Below, one piece after another: positions 24,762 to 33,947 of a stretch of DNA of 64,000 bases (the stretch's first letter is position 1; every line of letters starts with the position of its first letter). The translations under genes were made by a program, and so were the position numbers. Source of the DNA: Amphibalanus amphitrite (Eukaryota > Arthropoda > Thecostraca > Balanomorpha > Balanidae). The DNA lies in contig NW_024883030.1 in NCBI RefSeq assembly GCF_019059575.1, positions 79,961 through 143,960 of the forward strand, in the 5' to 3' direction. The notes under the pieces are model-generated. The model had not been told where the DNA came from. It did not search any database and saw only the letters and a list, made by a program, of their open reading frames with translations.

Positions 24762-25827
24762 CTAATAGTCACATATCCAGCCACAATGGTTTAAACAATT
24801 CCACAAGGAATGGAGATTTATTACATACATATCACGAACATGAATCATGCGTTCAGCGCCGCTCACAGCACGTTCTCGAGATGTCCTCCTTTTCGGAGCA
24901 GACATACCTATGTCGGCCCGTTTCGCCACGTGCCCGATAACTCGGGCGCATGTGGCGGGCGTGATCGCACGCACCTGGCGTATGATCGCCCGCTTGAGCT
25001 CTCCGAGACTCCCTGGGCTCCCGCTGTACACTCTGGACTTAAGAAAACCCCACAGGTAAAAGTCGAGGGGTGTCAGGTATCGTCACCATCTGAAGTTGAG
25101 CCTTCTTGCACTGTGGCCCAGAAGCGTTCCAGGATGCGGACATAGCGTTCCTTGTTCACCGTTTGAGTGCACCCGTTGCCGTCTTCGAAGAAGAATGGCC
25201 CGATTATTCCGGTGGAGCTCATTGCGCACCACACAGTCACTCTCGGGCTGTGCAGTGGGACTTCCAGCAACGTTTCGGGTGGTGCTGAGGCCCATATACG
25301 GCAGTTCTGGGTGTTCACCTGTCCAGTAAGGTGGAAGTGGGCCTCATCGCTAAACCAGACCCCATCCAAGAAGCTGCAGGGTTAGCGGCAGTCTGGTCCT
25401 TGAGCCACTTTACGAAGGCCACTCTCTGATTTTTGTCGTTCTCCGACAGCTTGTGATGCACTGTCACTTTATATGGGAACAGTTCGAGGTCCTTTCTCAT
25501 TATTCTCCGCACCGTTGAGTGGCTTGTGCCAACTTCTTGGGCGATTTTCCTGATGGACTTCTTGGGGTCCCCATTGACTACGGACTTCACCTTGGCGATG
25601 TTTTCGGGGGTCCTTTGTGTCGTTGGTCGTCCACTTTTCCCTTTGTAGCAATTGAGGATAGACCCATCTCTTAGGAACTTTTCTTGCAAACGCAGGATTG
25701 TTTTCGGGCACGGTGTGAATCGGGTTTTGAAGTGAGCCCTAAACTGTCGCTGTGTTAAAATGATAGAACGTGACGACCAGTAAAACTGAACCAGTTTTGT
25801 TTTTTCTTCCTTACTCAGATGCTTCAT
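24762..25827 (-). pseudogene. Tc1/mariner-type transposase pseudogene
   Basis: The reverse-strand start codon at 25827 opens an N-terminal helix-turn-helix region (KHLSKEEKTKLVQFYW, then a second recognition domain around GTSHSTVRRIM). A frame change near 25385 leads to the first catalytic aspartate motif, VWFSDEAHFHL, followed by VTVWCAMSSTGIIGP. Another frame change near 25070 leads to LTPLDFYLWGFLKS, the region of the third acidic residue. The usual middle aspartate block (QDGAT/HDNA type) is missing between ERFWATVQEG and LTPLD, so roughly 40 residues seem deleted. The enzyme cannot be active as it stands. Its role would have been cut-and-paste transposition at TA sites. Confidence 0.8.
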
Positions 25828-25924
25828 GGTGAGAGGTCAAGGTGAGAAGTGAGCTAAGGTGCGTGAGGAAAATTTCCCCTGCACGTGCTTTCGATTGCAG
25901 TGAAAAAAAAACACGTGATTGCAA

Positions 25925-27105
25925 TTAACCCGCGCCGTGCTGGTGGCCTGAACTTTCCGCCGAGTGCTGGGGGGGGGCGTTTTCACGCCCCCCCGTCTAA
26001 CTCGGCTCCTGGGCCACGTAGCGACACGCGGTAAGCGGCAATCGAAAGAGCGTCAAAAATAAGGACGAAAACACTTCGGTCATTTTTTGGGTCAGGTCAA
26101 AGGTCAGGTCACCAGAGGTCACCAAAGGTAAAATGTTGACTATTTCAACATTTTGGAAACTGCCAACGGCTATCTCGGGAACCGATAGAGCTACAGCGCC
26201 GCGGAAAAGCGCATTCGATAGCCCTTTTACAGACCTTTCTGAGTAATGTTCTCAGATTTGACCTCAGGTCAACGGTTTAGCCTCTAGAGGGCAAAAACTC
26301 CAAAAATAGCCGTTTTTACGAAAAACGTTTTTTCGTCAATAACTTTTGACTCATAAGCGCCATGACATTACTTTTGCCAGCATCGTGCTCCTCTCGTCGA
26401 GACGCGTCGAATGAACTATTTGTTGACCTTGAAAGGTCATTTTGAAAATTTGACCTCAGGTCAAGGTCATGACCTGACCGAAAAGGGTCATGTTGCATAT
26501 CAGTCGATCCGTATCGTCGAGCTGAACACATCTGACGTGTTTTCACCGCTCTAGCACGTCTCTATCAAAAGTTATAGCCAAAAAACTGCTGGCGACCGTT
26601 CATGACCTGAGATGACCTCAGGGGCACACAGAGGGGTCACAGGTGCATTTTTCCTATTCAGTGTGTCATGTTTACCTATGAACCGATGTTTGAGAGCGTT
26701 TTGAACGATATTCGTCCAAAAGAGGCGCATTTCAATTTTCTCCCATTGACTTATAATGGAGAGGTCGCAAAATTGACCTGACCTTAGGTCACAGATATCA
26801 AAAATCCGAGATATACATTTTATACATACTGTTACTCATATCAATCGCTGAAAGTTTCAAAGTGATCGTTCAGTCGGTGTAGCTATAGCGAGGCTTTGAA
26901 CTTTTTCTGAGGTAAGGTCACTTGACGTGACCTGGTGACCTGACCTTGAACGGCCTAGGTCTGAAATTTTCACAACATGTGCGGAAATGATGTAGGAACA
27001 CGTGTACCAAAAACGGCGGCGCTGCGCGCCGCCGTTTTTGAGATATTTGCGAAAAACCTGAGGGGGGGGCGTAAAAACGCCCCCCCCCAGCACGGCGCGG
27101 GTTAA
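25925..27105. mobile_element. TTAA-flanked element e, complete (piggyBac-like MITE)
   Basis: TTAA at 25925-25928 and 27102-27105. Terminal inverted repeats TTAACCCGCGCCGTGCTGG and CCAGCACGGCGCGGGTTAA are a perfect 19-bp match. Inside each end lies a G-tract hairpin: GGGGGGGGGCGTTTTCACG then CCCCCCC on the left, and GGGGGGGGCGTAAAAACG then CCCCCCCCC on the right. The 1.1-kb body has many AGGTCA/TGACCT words and no coding sequence. It interrupts the 5' flank of the mariner copy, so it is younger than that copy. Confidence 0.8.
26094..26121 (+). promoter_or_regulatory. DR1 plus DR4 nuclear-receptor half-site cluster
   Basis: AGGTCA at 26094-26099 and 26101-26106 form a perfect direct repeat spaced by one base. 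AGGTCA at 26106-26111 and 26116-26121 form a DR4. These layouts are known RXR/USP-type and partner receptor sites; binding here is inference. Confidence 0.45.
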
Positions 27106-27157
27106 TAGGGCACCCCATATGCAATCAAAACCAGGACATTTTTTATGAAACACCCTG

Positions 27158-27500
27158 GCATTTAAAAAAAAAGTCACTGGCATTACCCCAGTGACCCATA
27201 TGCAAAAAAAAACATGCAAAAACAAAAAATGCAAAAAAAGATTCATCTCCCTGTGAAAGCTAGGGCGTTGCGAAGTTGAGAGTTGAGACAGCTGAAGACC
27301 GTGCAGAGGTTCACTTATGACGTCATAGGTCAGTGACCTGACCTGACCTGACCCTAAAATGCGGTTGGTGTCAAAAGATCCGGCTTGAATCGAAGATTAG
27401 GTATGCCAAGTTTCAGCTCTCCACTGCCAGAGTGTTCGGAGCTATCGCGAAAACCCCTATGGGGGGCGGCACCAGCCGCCCTTCGGCCGGCGATGGATAA
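27158..27500. mobile_element. TTAA-family element k, right fragment
   Basis: Continues the element broken at 24710. 27250-27400 matches 43925-44085 (CTGTGAAAG, then GACCTGACCTGACC, then AAGATCCGGCTTG). It ends in a degenerate hairpin, GGGGGGCGGCACCAGCCGCCC, and GGCGATGGATAA (27489-27500), a worn form of the family terminus GGCGAGGGTTAA. Confidence 0.5.
27327..27339. promoter_or_regulatory. perfect IR1 nuclear-receptor palindrome
   Basis: AGGTCAGTGACCT fits the RGGTCANTGACCY consensus exactly. This is the inverted repeat spaced by one base used by ecdysone receptor/USP in arthropods and by FXR/RXR in vertebrates. It is inside TTAA-family element k. Confidence 0.5.
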
Positions 27501-27765
27501 GGGAAGACTTCCACAAATCAAGGGAACACTTACCACGAGCTCCTTCAGCCACTCCCCGACGGTTTTGCCACCAGGTGTGTTTACAATAATCCTCGGTGGC
27601 ACTTGAGCCCTCCTTGCGCTGTGGCAAGATGGTGAGATGGGAAGATAGATGACGGGCTGGGCCGAGACGTCAGGTGACTGAAAGACATCATTTGGTTTTA
27701 TTCCTCATTCTGTTCTCACACTTTTTTTAGATTTGTAGCACTTAGGTGTTTGAGGCCTTTTCATG
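27501..27765. other. no gene seen
   Basis: Mixed sequence with no element ends or coding signal that I can support. Confidence 0.3.
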
Positions 27766-28712
27766 TAGGGGAAAGTGGGCAATGCCGAAACTTTTCTGTT
27801 TGAGACTCTGTAGCAGACAAACAAAGCCGGCAGTAGAAAATCCAGCGGCATTTCTGACAAGCCTCATCAATTGACTATACATCGCAAATGTGCTTTTGTG
27901 TCATTGATCTTTGAGTCAGCTGAGATAAAGATAAATGTCCAAAAAGAGAAACTACGGGGAATGCCGAAAACCTATGGGGAATGCCGAAATGGATTACGGG
28001 GAATGCCGAAAACCTTTTTAATTTGATTTTTCACTTTCAAAACTAATTTTAAATTCAACATGAATAAATGAATCCCAATGGAAAATAGTCTCAAAGTTTC
28101 AGAGCACGCCCCTACCCTCATCCTTTTTCGCTTCCCTAACCGTCTGAGTGAAGCAGCGGCCGCGCCTGGTTGAATGGCGGTGCCGCCGTGCCGGGCCCAA
28201 TAAAAACGGACGGTTCAATCCGCCGACAGTGTTTTTGCACTGCAAAATCACAGGCTTAAAGGGACGCAGGCTTATATGCATGAAAATAACAGGTTGGGAC
28301 AACGCCGAAAAAATTTCCCACAATTTCGACCTTACCCCAGTGACCCATATTGGCACCTGGAAAAAAAATAAAAATACAGATGTGGTAAAATAAGCAATAT
28401 CACAGCATGTCCCGTTTATATGGATAATTGACACCGTAGACAGCAATAATTGAGTTTTAATTTTATACAACTTGGTGAGTTATAGCAATTTTAATATCGG
28501 GATAAGCATTAATCGACGTACCTACCTCGAAAAACTTCCGTCGTCGCCGCCACCTCGCTAACAACTGTACGCGCGTGGCGTTTATACTGGTGAACCATTT
28601 GAACGGAGACTTCACAAAAAATGCCATCAGAGGACTGCACCTCCCAGTCGTTTGGCCACAATTGAGAAATTTCGGCTTTCCCCGTAGTTCGGTATTGCCC
28701 CACTTTCCCCTA
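27766..28712. mobile_element. TA-flanked non-autonomous element (pogo/Tc1-like)
   Basis: TA at 27766-27767 and 28711-28712. The left end GGGGAAAGTGGGCAATGCCG and the right end, which reads CGGTATTGCCCCACTTTCCCC, form inverted repeats of about 23 bp. GGGGAATGCCGAAA recurs three times in the left third (27957-28013). The interior has no convincing transposase. The superfamily is inferred from the TA target and terminus style. Confidence 0.65.
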
Positions 28713-28776
28713 CTATGTCGTTTATTATGTATTGCAAAATTGGTTGCAAATTTATTAAAATTTTATTAACAAATAA

Positions 28777-29058
28777 CATTGTAACACTGGCGGATCCAGA
28801 AAAGGCGGTTTAAGACGGTGCGGGGGGGGGGTTTAATGTTTATCCAAAAATGTTTATCCAAATTGAAAAAAAAAACTCATCGGATTTCGATTCCTTCGCT
28901 CTGCTGTGCAGTTTAAAAAAAAAAAAACTTTCCTCATAAAGGTTGTTAAGTTTTCGTTTTATTCTCGAATAACGGAAAATTTTCGTCGATTTCGGACGCC
29001 GTAAGGATACTTATCCCAAATGCCCCCCCCCCCCCCTGGATCAGCCAGTGCCTTGTAC
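28777..29058. mobile_element. small hAT-like element
   Basis: The left end CACTGGCGGATCCAG (from 28785) is inverted at the right as CTGGATCAGCCAGTG (to 29050). The flanking octamers CATTGTAA and CCTTGTAC agree at 6 of 8 bases, as expected for an aged 8-bp hAT duplication. The CAGTGGCGGATCCAG-type terminus is a familiar hAT end. The 266-bp body has a G-tract near the left and a C-tract near the right end. Confidence 0.6.
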
Positions 29059-29255
29059 CTAAGGATGACATATACGGAAATAAATAATGTGCTGATGCAA
29101 TGCAATGAGTTTTTGATGTGTTATCAATAACATAATGTACCACAGCCCATTAGGATGCAACATATCCATGTACAATCTCCTCACGGTCTGCCATATGTCG
29201 TTTAAGTTAAAGAAATGACACAATGTTTGGGATACAACGGTCAGCAAAGATATCA
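29059..29255. other. 3' flank of the transposase-protease gene; no gene seen
   Basis: Spacer between the small hAT-like element and the stop of the reverse-strand gene. I could not find a MULE-type long terminal inverted repeat here by eye. Confidence 0.3.
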
Positions 29256-32200
29256 TTAGAAGCTCGTGTCATTGCAATAACCATGACTAAGATTTACGGC
29301 TTTTGGGCTACTCACGCTGATATCTTGGCGAATCTGTTTGCGGTAAGCCTCCACTTCAGCGGGGCTCATGTCGTAGATCTTGCCAGACGTGACGCAAGCT
29401 GCGTACATGCAGACATGGACACCACAGTCTGTGCTGCCCACCTGCTGTTGGATGTTTCTCGGAATCAGCAGCTCCCAGTTCCTCCAACCTCCGCAGTTCC
29501 CGCACACGTCTATAAGGGCCTGCAGGTCTTGGATGTAGCGTCCCTTTACACTATGTTGCGCACTTCTAGCGTACGGAAAATACATCCTCGGAGGAGCCGG
29601 TCGCATGGAATCTAGGAGCACGATTTTCTTCTTCGAACGGTTTACTACAAATAGAGCCCAGTGATTCTGCTCCACATTAAACGGAATCAGCAGGATATTG
29701 CTGATATCATATGACGCTATAAAAGACGACAAAGACCGAGACATGTTCCAGTTCTTGATCACGTCCAACGTGAATGTGCTGAAAATTGTCACGTTTGTCT
29801 TACTGTTGACTGTGAGCTTTGCCAGATAGGCATCAATAACAACATCATTTAGCCACTGTCCCTTCCTCGTAGCACTCACGTCGGCCATGTGAACGACCAC
29901 ATTTCCGACGCTCCAGGAGGTTTCAGGTGTATCTGTAACGTCGTCAGGTACAACTTGGGCGCGTGGCTCGTCCGGAAGACCATTGTAATCTGGATCGTGA
30001 TTTCCAAAGAGGTCTTCGTCATCTGACGCATGCGTGTTTTCCAGCAATCGTTCGTCACGAAGTGGTTCATCCATATTGCTCAAGAACCGGTCGTTTTCAT
30101 TTACAGGCGTTGACTCAGGCACGAAGTTTTTCGACGTCAGAAGAACTTTTGGTGTTTCCTTTTTGTTGCTGTATGTTTCCCGCCTACGCTTCTTTCTACT
30201 CCACACCTCCTCCTCTGTTCGATCTCTCTTCATCCGGGGTTTGTTCACCTTGTGCGCCGGACGTTGTGCGCGTCCAGATATATGGCCTCGGGTTTTTGTG
30301 TTCAGCAGGTTTAGCTTTATCCTTGCAGCCATGTGCCTAATCATGGAACGAACGAAGTCACCGGCGTACAAGTGCGATTGTCCACGCAAGATGCTGTGCT
30401 TCACAGTCTTGAAAAATGACTCCACGCAAGCGTTCGACATGAGCTTGATTGACCTTGGCAGGATGTTTGTCCACAAGGGGGCAAGTGGCATATAGGTGGT
30501 CAGCAAATGCTTGATGAGACCCGGAGCGTAGAACGAGTTCTGGTCTTGTGCATCTGGTGGGACGCAGGGAATGTCCCTTGCGATCTCTAAAAAAAAAATC
30601 CCAAATGGCGTGGAGTCTCGTAGTGCTTTTTTCTTTGGGGGAAGGGCCGACCTCGCACCTTCATCACTTACATTTTCTTCCAGCAGTTCTTCCGTGTTGG
30701 CTGCCTCATCTGGGGCTGTTGGGTTGTAAGCCAGCTTGCAAATTTCTGCAAACCTTTTTCGCATCACATTCAAGTCCTCCGACTCCATCATCCTTGTGAG
30801 GAGCCACATGTAGGCCTTGCGTGCCTGCTTGTCCTGGACATGGGTTTTCAGGATCGCCGAAAATCCTTTTGCGATATGTGCCCGACAGAGGAAAAACGGC
30901 ACGCGTTCCAGATCAGCACCCTCGTCCAAAGACCTCCAGCATTCCTTCAGGTAATCTTTCAATGACATTTGGTTCAGGGCCACCATTCCCGCATTCAGCA
31001 TCGCCCAGCTGAAATCAGTGATGAACGCAGGCGGCATTAAATCCGTTTTGGTCAGTTTTTTATACTCTGCATTGACATGTTGAAGAAAATGTGTGATAGT
31101 CACTGTTGTATGCGAGTTTGAGAGCATGACTGCGAGTGGGAATGATCCTTGCTTGTCGGCAGCTACGAGAGCGTAGCAGTAGACATCTTTTTGATCCACT
31201 TTTCTTACAACTGAGCCTGTAGCGTCAAGGTGAAGGTTGGATCGTTCCTTCCGGTAGTATCGGAGTAGTTCTTCTTTCATGATATGAACCTTGAACGGTG
31301 TTATGCTGTTGTAATGTATATACCCCATAAGCTTCTCGGACACTACGTCAGAAGCACGTGTAGCTTTCATGGTAACGTCAATATCGATGCTTGGATTCTT
31401 GCTGAACCGATCAGCTGCCCTTGCTTCAGAGGCAGCATGGCGCAGCACATCAAGGTTGGGAACTTCGGAGGCATTTCCATCTTTCAGATCTCTTTCAAAA
31501 GACCTTTCGAGAAGGTCTTGTTGTGTTAGGATTGCTCCTCTTCCACGTGCCATTGATCCGATCTCCTTCCTTTTCTTCCCTTTGAGCCACCTTCTCTTGG
31601 GTGGACCGTCATGACTGCATGTTCCATATCGCCTTATTATCATTGTCACACGATCAGCATCCTTCGTAGGGACATCCTTGATACCAAAGAAGAAGCGAGC
31701 GCAGTCGGGAAAGGTGCACTTCGCATACGCACGCCAGTAATACCCATCCTTCCTACGCGAAAACTGCTTCTTTATGCAAGAACTGGAAAATGAAAGCACA
31801 CAAGAGGGATCAAGCTTGCCTTTCAACCTCTCTACCAGAGTATCACTCCAGCCGGGTCGAAGCTTGTCCCCGTTTTTGTTCAGAAGCTCACGCCACTCAC
31901 CTACTTTAAGGTGAAGTTCTGTGTCACTGGCGAAACGCTCGTTCCGTTCTTCACATGCCACTTTTTGTGACCTCTGCGAATCATCCGTTTGTGACGAGTT
32001 GAACTTTGGCGGCGGGACCCATTCTGCTGATGACTCACGTGTCGGCTTGTCTGTTCCTGAGAGCGGACTCTGTGATCTTAAGGATGATGTGAACCCTCTC
32101 GTTTGCGAACATGATGGTTCTGGGGACCGCGTTTGACCTCCAGTCGTTGGCCGCTCTTCTCCAGTTGGTAGTCCTGCGAATTGTGGGGATTGAGCTTCTG

Positions 32201-32837
32201 GCTGTGAATTCGGTGATCCTTCAAACAATGGAGACCATGGTTGCGGGCTTATGTCCGACGATTGTGTCGGGCTTCCTGGCTCCAAGTCTTCTTGTTGGAA
32301 CCTTAGCGGTTCTGGGAGATGTTGCCCGCTTGGTTCAGGGCTACACGATTCCGTTGACAGTGCAATCCGTGGCGGGCTCCCATCCGAGGATGTTTCCGAG
32401 ATCTGTAAAAATGTATGCCCCACTGTTGGAGAATCATGCTCTTGAAACTCATCTTCTGTCGGCGGTATGTCTCCTAATTTCAGATCTCGGGTGCGATCAA
32501 CAAAAGTTCTGAACGTACAGTTTTGCCTGTAGCTTTGATAAAGTCTTTTCCCGTATGTTTTAGTCCTTTCTAACTGTTTACCACCGAGATGCACTCCTTC
32601 TTTCTTTGCAAGGCGCCTGGCCACAGCGAGCCAAAAGGGTCTACCTCTTGGATGGTGAGTAGAGTCCTTCAGGGCCTTTCGGAATGTCTGAAATAGGGGA
32701 AAAATATTAGTAGGCAGACCATTATGACGTAAAACTGCACGAAAATATATAGGTATCATATATCGTGCACCACATACATCACATTCAGACAGCATAACCA
32801 GGGTCTCGCAAATAGTGTAAAAAAAAGCGGCGGGCAA
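29256..32837 (-). CDS. MULE-type transposase fused to Ulp1/SENP (C48) cysteine protease
   Basis: This open frame of 1,193 codons has, in order: a possible Myb/MADF-like basic helical region (about 52-105); a Ser/Pro/Gln-rich linker (about 130-300); a WRKY/FLYWCH-like zinc-binding pattern C374-x4-C379 and C407-x-H409; a basic stretch (414-425); and a MULE-type RNase H-like core with D538 (LHLDATGSV), D608 (ITDFSWAML), the C651-x2-H654 signature (FFLCRAHI) and E806 (NACVESFFKTVK). A second basic stretch follows at 881-886. The C-terminal Ulp1 domain has WLNDVVIDAYL (about 995-1005), H1059 (NHWALFVV), D1076 (LLDSM), Q1132 and C1138 (GSTDCGVHVC), so the full protease triad and oxyanion glutamine are present. 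Expected roles are DNA transposition and SUMO-type isopeptide cleavage in the nucleus. It is an uninterrupted frame over 3.5 kb, so recent or selected. The first 50 codons may be intron: CCCCTATTTCAG precedes codon 51 (exon from 32687). A GTGAGT donor at 29315-29310 could end the exon at 29316. Confidence 0.85.
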   Translation of the reverse strand: MPAAFFYTICETLVMLSECDVCGARYMIPIYFRAVLRHNGLPTNIFPLFQTFRKALKDSTHHPRGRPFWLAVARRLAKKEGVHLGGKQLERTKTYGKRLYQSYRQNCTFRTFVDRTRDLKLGDIPPTEDEFQEHDSPTVGHTFLQISETSSDGSPPRIALSTESCSPEPSGQHLPEPLRFQQEDLEPGSPTQSSDISPQPWSPLFEGSPNSQPEAQSPQFAGLPTGEERPTTGGQTRSPEPSCSQTRGFTSSLRSQSPLSGTDKPTRESSAEWVPPPKFNSSQTDDSQRSQKVACEERNERFASDTELHLKVGEWRELLNKNGDKLRPGWSDTLVERLKGKLDPSCVLSFSSSCIKKQFSRRKDGYYWRAYAKCTFPDCARFFFGIKDVPTKDADRVTMIIRRYGTCSHDGPPKRRWLKGKKRKEIGSMARGRGAILTQQDLLERSFERDLKDGNASEVPNLDVLRHAASEARAADRFSKNPSIDIDVTMKATRASDVVSEKLMGYIHYNSITPFKVHIMKEELLRYYRKERSNLHLDATGSVVRKVDQKDVYCYALVAADKQGSFPLAVMLSNSHTTVTITHFLQHVNAEYKKLTKTDLMPPAFITDFSWAMLNAGMVALNQMSLKDYLKECWRSLDEGADLERVPFFLCRAHIAKGFSAILKTHVQDKQARKAYMWLLTRMMESEDLNVMRKRFAEICKLAYNPTAPDEAANTEELLEENVSDEGARSALPPKKKALRDSTPFGIFFLEIARDIPCVPPDAQDQNSFYAPGLIKHLLTTYMPLAPLWTNILPRSIKLMSNACVESFFKTVKHSILRGQSHLYAGDFVRSMIRHMAARIKLNLLNTKTRGHISGRAQRPAHKVNKPRMKRDRTEEEVWSRKKRRRETYSNKKETPKVLLTSKNFVPESTPVNENDRFLSNMDEPLRDERLLENTHASDDEDLFGNHDPDYNGLPDEPRAQVVPDDVTDTPETSWSVGNVVVHMADVSATRKGQWLNDVVIDAYLAKLTVNSKTNVTIFSTFTLDVIKNWNMSRSLSSFIASYDISNILLIPFNVEQNHWALFVVNRSKKKIVLLDSMRPAPPRMYFPYARSAQHSVKGRYIQDLQALIDVCGNCGGWRNWELLIPRNIQQQVGSTDCGVHVCMYAACVTSGKIYDMSPAEVEAYRKQIRQDISVSSPKAVNLSHGYCNDTSF

Positions 32838-32851
32838 AATTTGTCATACCG

Positions 32852-33541
32852 TAAGGTGGGGCTATTTGAGACAATGGGCTATTTAAGACAGTAATGCAGT
32901 GGTTTAGTAAATTCGCTGTAAAATGAAAACCGTTTGAATTTTTTGTCATTTTCCTTAGGGTCGTTGCAATTGATACAACATGAAGCGATCTGGGAAAATC
33001 GGTATATAAAATCAAATTCGTTTGACTTTGTCTGTTATTTCTTCCCAGGTTCATTTGCAATTGAACAATCGAGCATGCAAGCCATTCATTCACAAATTTT
33101 GGAAACTGTTTTCCTTTTTTTATTCATAATGGCGTGCTTAATGCGGTAGCGAGCCTGTCTCAAAAAGCCCCAGCAACTTTCGGCCTATCTGTTTTTACGA
33201 CGCCAGAGTTATATACAACAACTTTGAAAATTTCATTGTCGTTGACTTAAAAATAGTCCTATATAATCATCCTGTGATTGCCAAAGCTTGGGGTCACATC
33301 ATATTATGACAGCACTAGCATATAGTGATGCAATTTTTTACAGAACGAAATGCTATGTCCTAAAAAAGAGTTTGATTATAAAGGTTTCATAACTGCCTTT
33401 GAAATGAATATCTACTTTTTGCCAAAAGGATCAAAATTATATTTCCAATCGCATGGCAGTAAAAAAAAAAATATCCATAGCTTGACCGATTTTCTTCGAA
33501 TTCCTTACAGCTAAAACGGTCTCAAATCGCCCTGCACTCTA
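32852..33541. mobile_element. TA-flanked non-autonomous element
   Basis: TA at 32852-32853 and 33540-33541. The left end is AGGTGGGGCTATTTGAGAC. The right end, read on the reverse strand, is GAGTGCAGGGCGATTTGAGA, a similar but worn inverted repeat. Direct words GGGGCTATTT and (T)GAGACAGG recur inside (33150) and just beyond the right end (33542-33560), hinting at a second overlapping copy. No protein. Confidence 0.45.
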
Positions 33542-33565
33542 TGGGGCTATTTCAGACAGGCTTCA

Positions 33566-33947
33566 TTAACCCTAGGCCACTTTGCGTCCTTCGACGGCAC
33601 AAGGTGGGGTTGGTGCGACCCCCTCGCGTTTGGCCCCTGATCAAGCTAGAGCTTCAAAAAAAAAAAACGAGCGTGTAGCCCGTGACGAGAGGAAGCCGAT
33701 GATACCCAATTTTAAGGTCCTAGGTCATCGGTTGACCTTCCAGGTCAGGTCAATGACCCAAAAGTCGGGAAAATCGGGACCTGTCAGAATTTCGTAAAGT
33801 GAGGTTCTCATGGGAGTTTCGGGGTGCTGATCACGACTTTGATTTTAGTTTTGATCACAGGTGATGTCTTCATGCATTTAGGCCAGGTTGGGTCAGGTCA
33901 GGTCAGGTCAGGTCAACCAGTAGGATTCTGGTCGGGTATTTATAGTA
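33566..33947. mobile_element. TTAA-family element p, left part
   Basis: TTAA at 33566-33569, then CCCTAGGCCACTTTGCGTCC, closely matching the left end at 60534 onward (hairpin region, then CGAGCGTGTAGCCCGTGACG and the AGGTCA stretch). It is cut at about 33947 by the CACTG-ended element. Confidence 0.65.
33747..33759. promoter_or_regulatory. IR1 nuclear-receptor palindrome in element p
   Basis: AGGTCAATGACCC fits RGGTCANTGACCY. The same site lies at the same place in the sister element (60724-60736). Confidence 0.45.

Larger units (their letters stand above)
24711..27157 (-). mobile_element. Tc1/mariner-like element, interrupted
   Basis: The left end CAGGATGTTTCATAAAAAAT is preceded by TA (24709-24710). 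The right end is its inverse, ATTTTTTATGAAACACCCTG, ending at 27157. The right-hand TA has decayed. Removing the TTAA element at 25925-27105 leaves about 1.27 kb, a normal mariner size. The reverse strand carries the remains of a transposase gene. The element itself sits inside another TTAA-family copy (24291-24710 and 27158-27500). Confidence 0.8.

Noticed and set aside
29963..30495. Forward-strand frames of 125-153 codons opposite the fusion gene
   Set aside because: Shadows of the long reverse-strand coding sequence, without domains.
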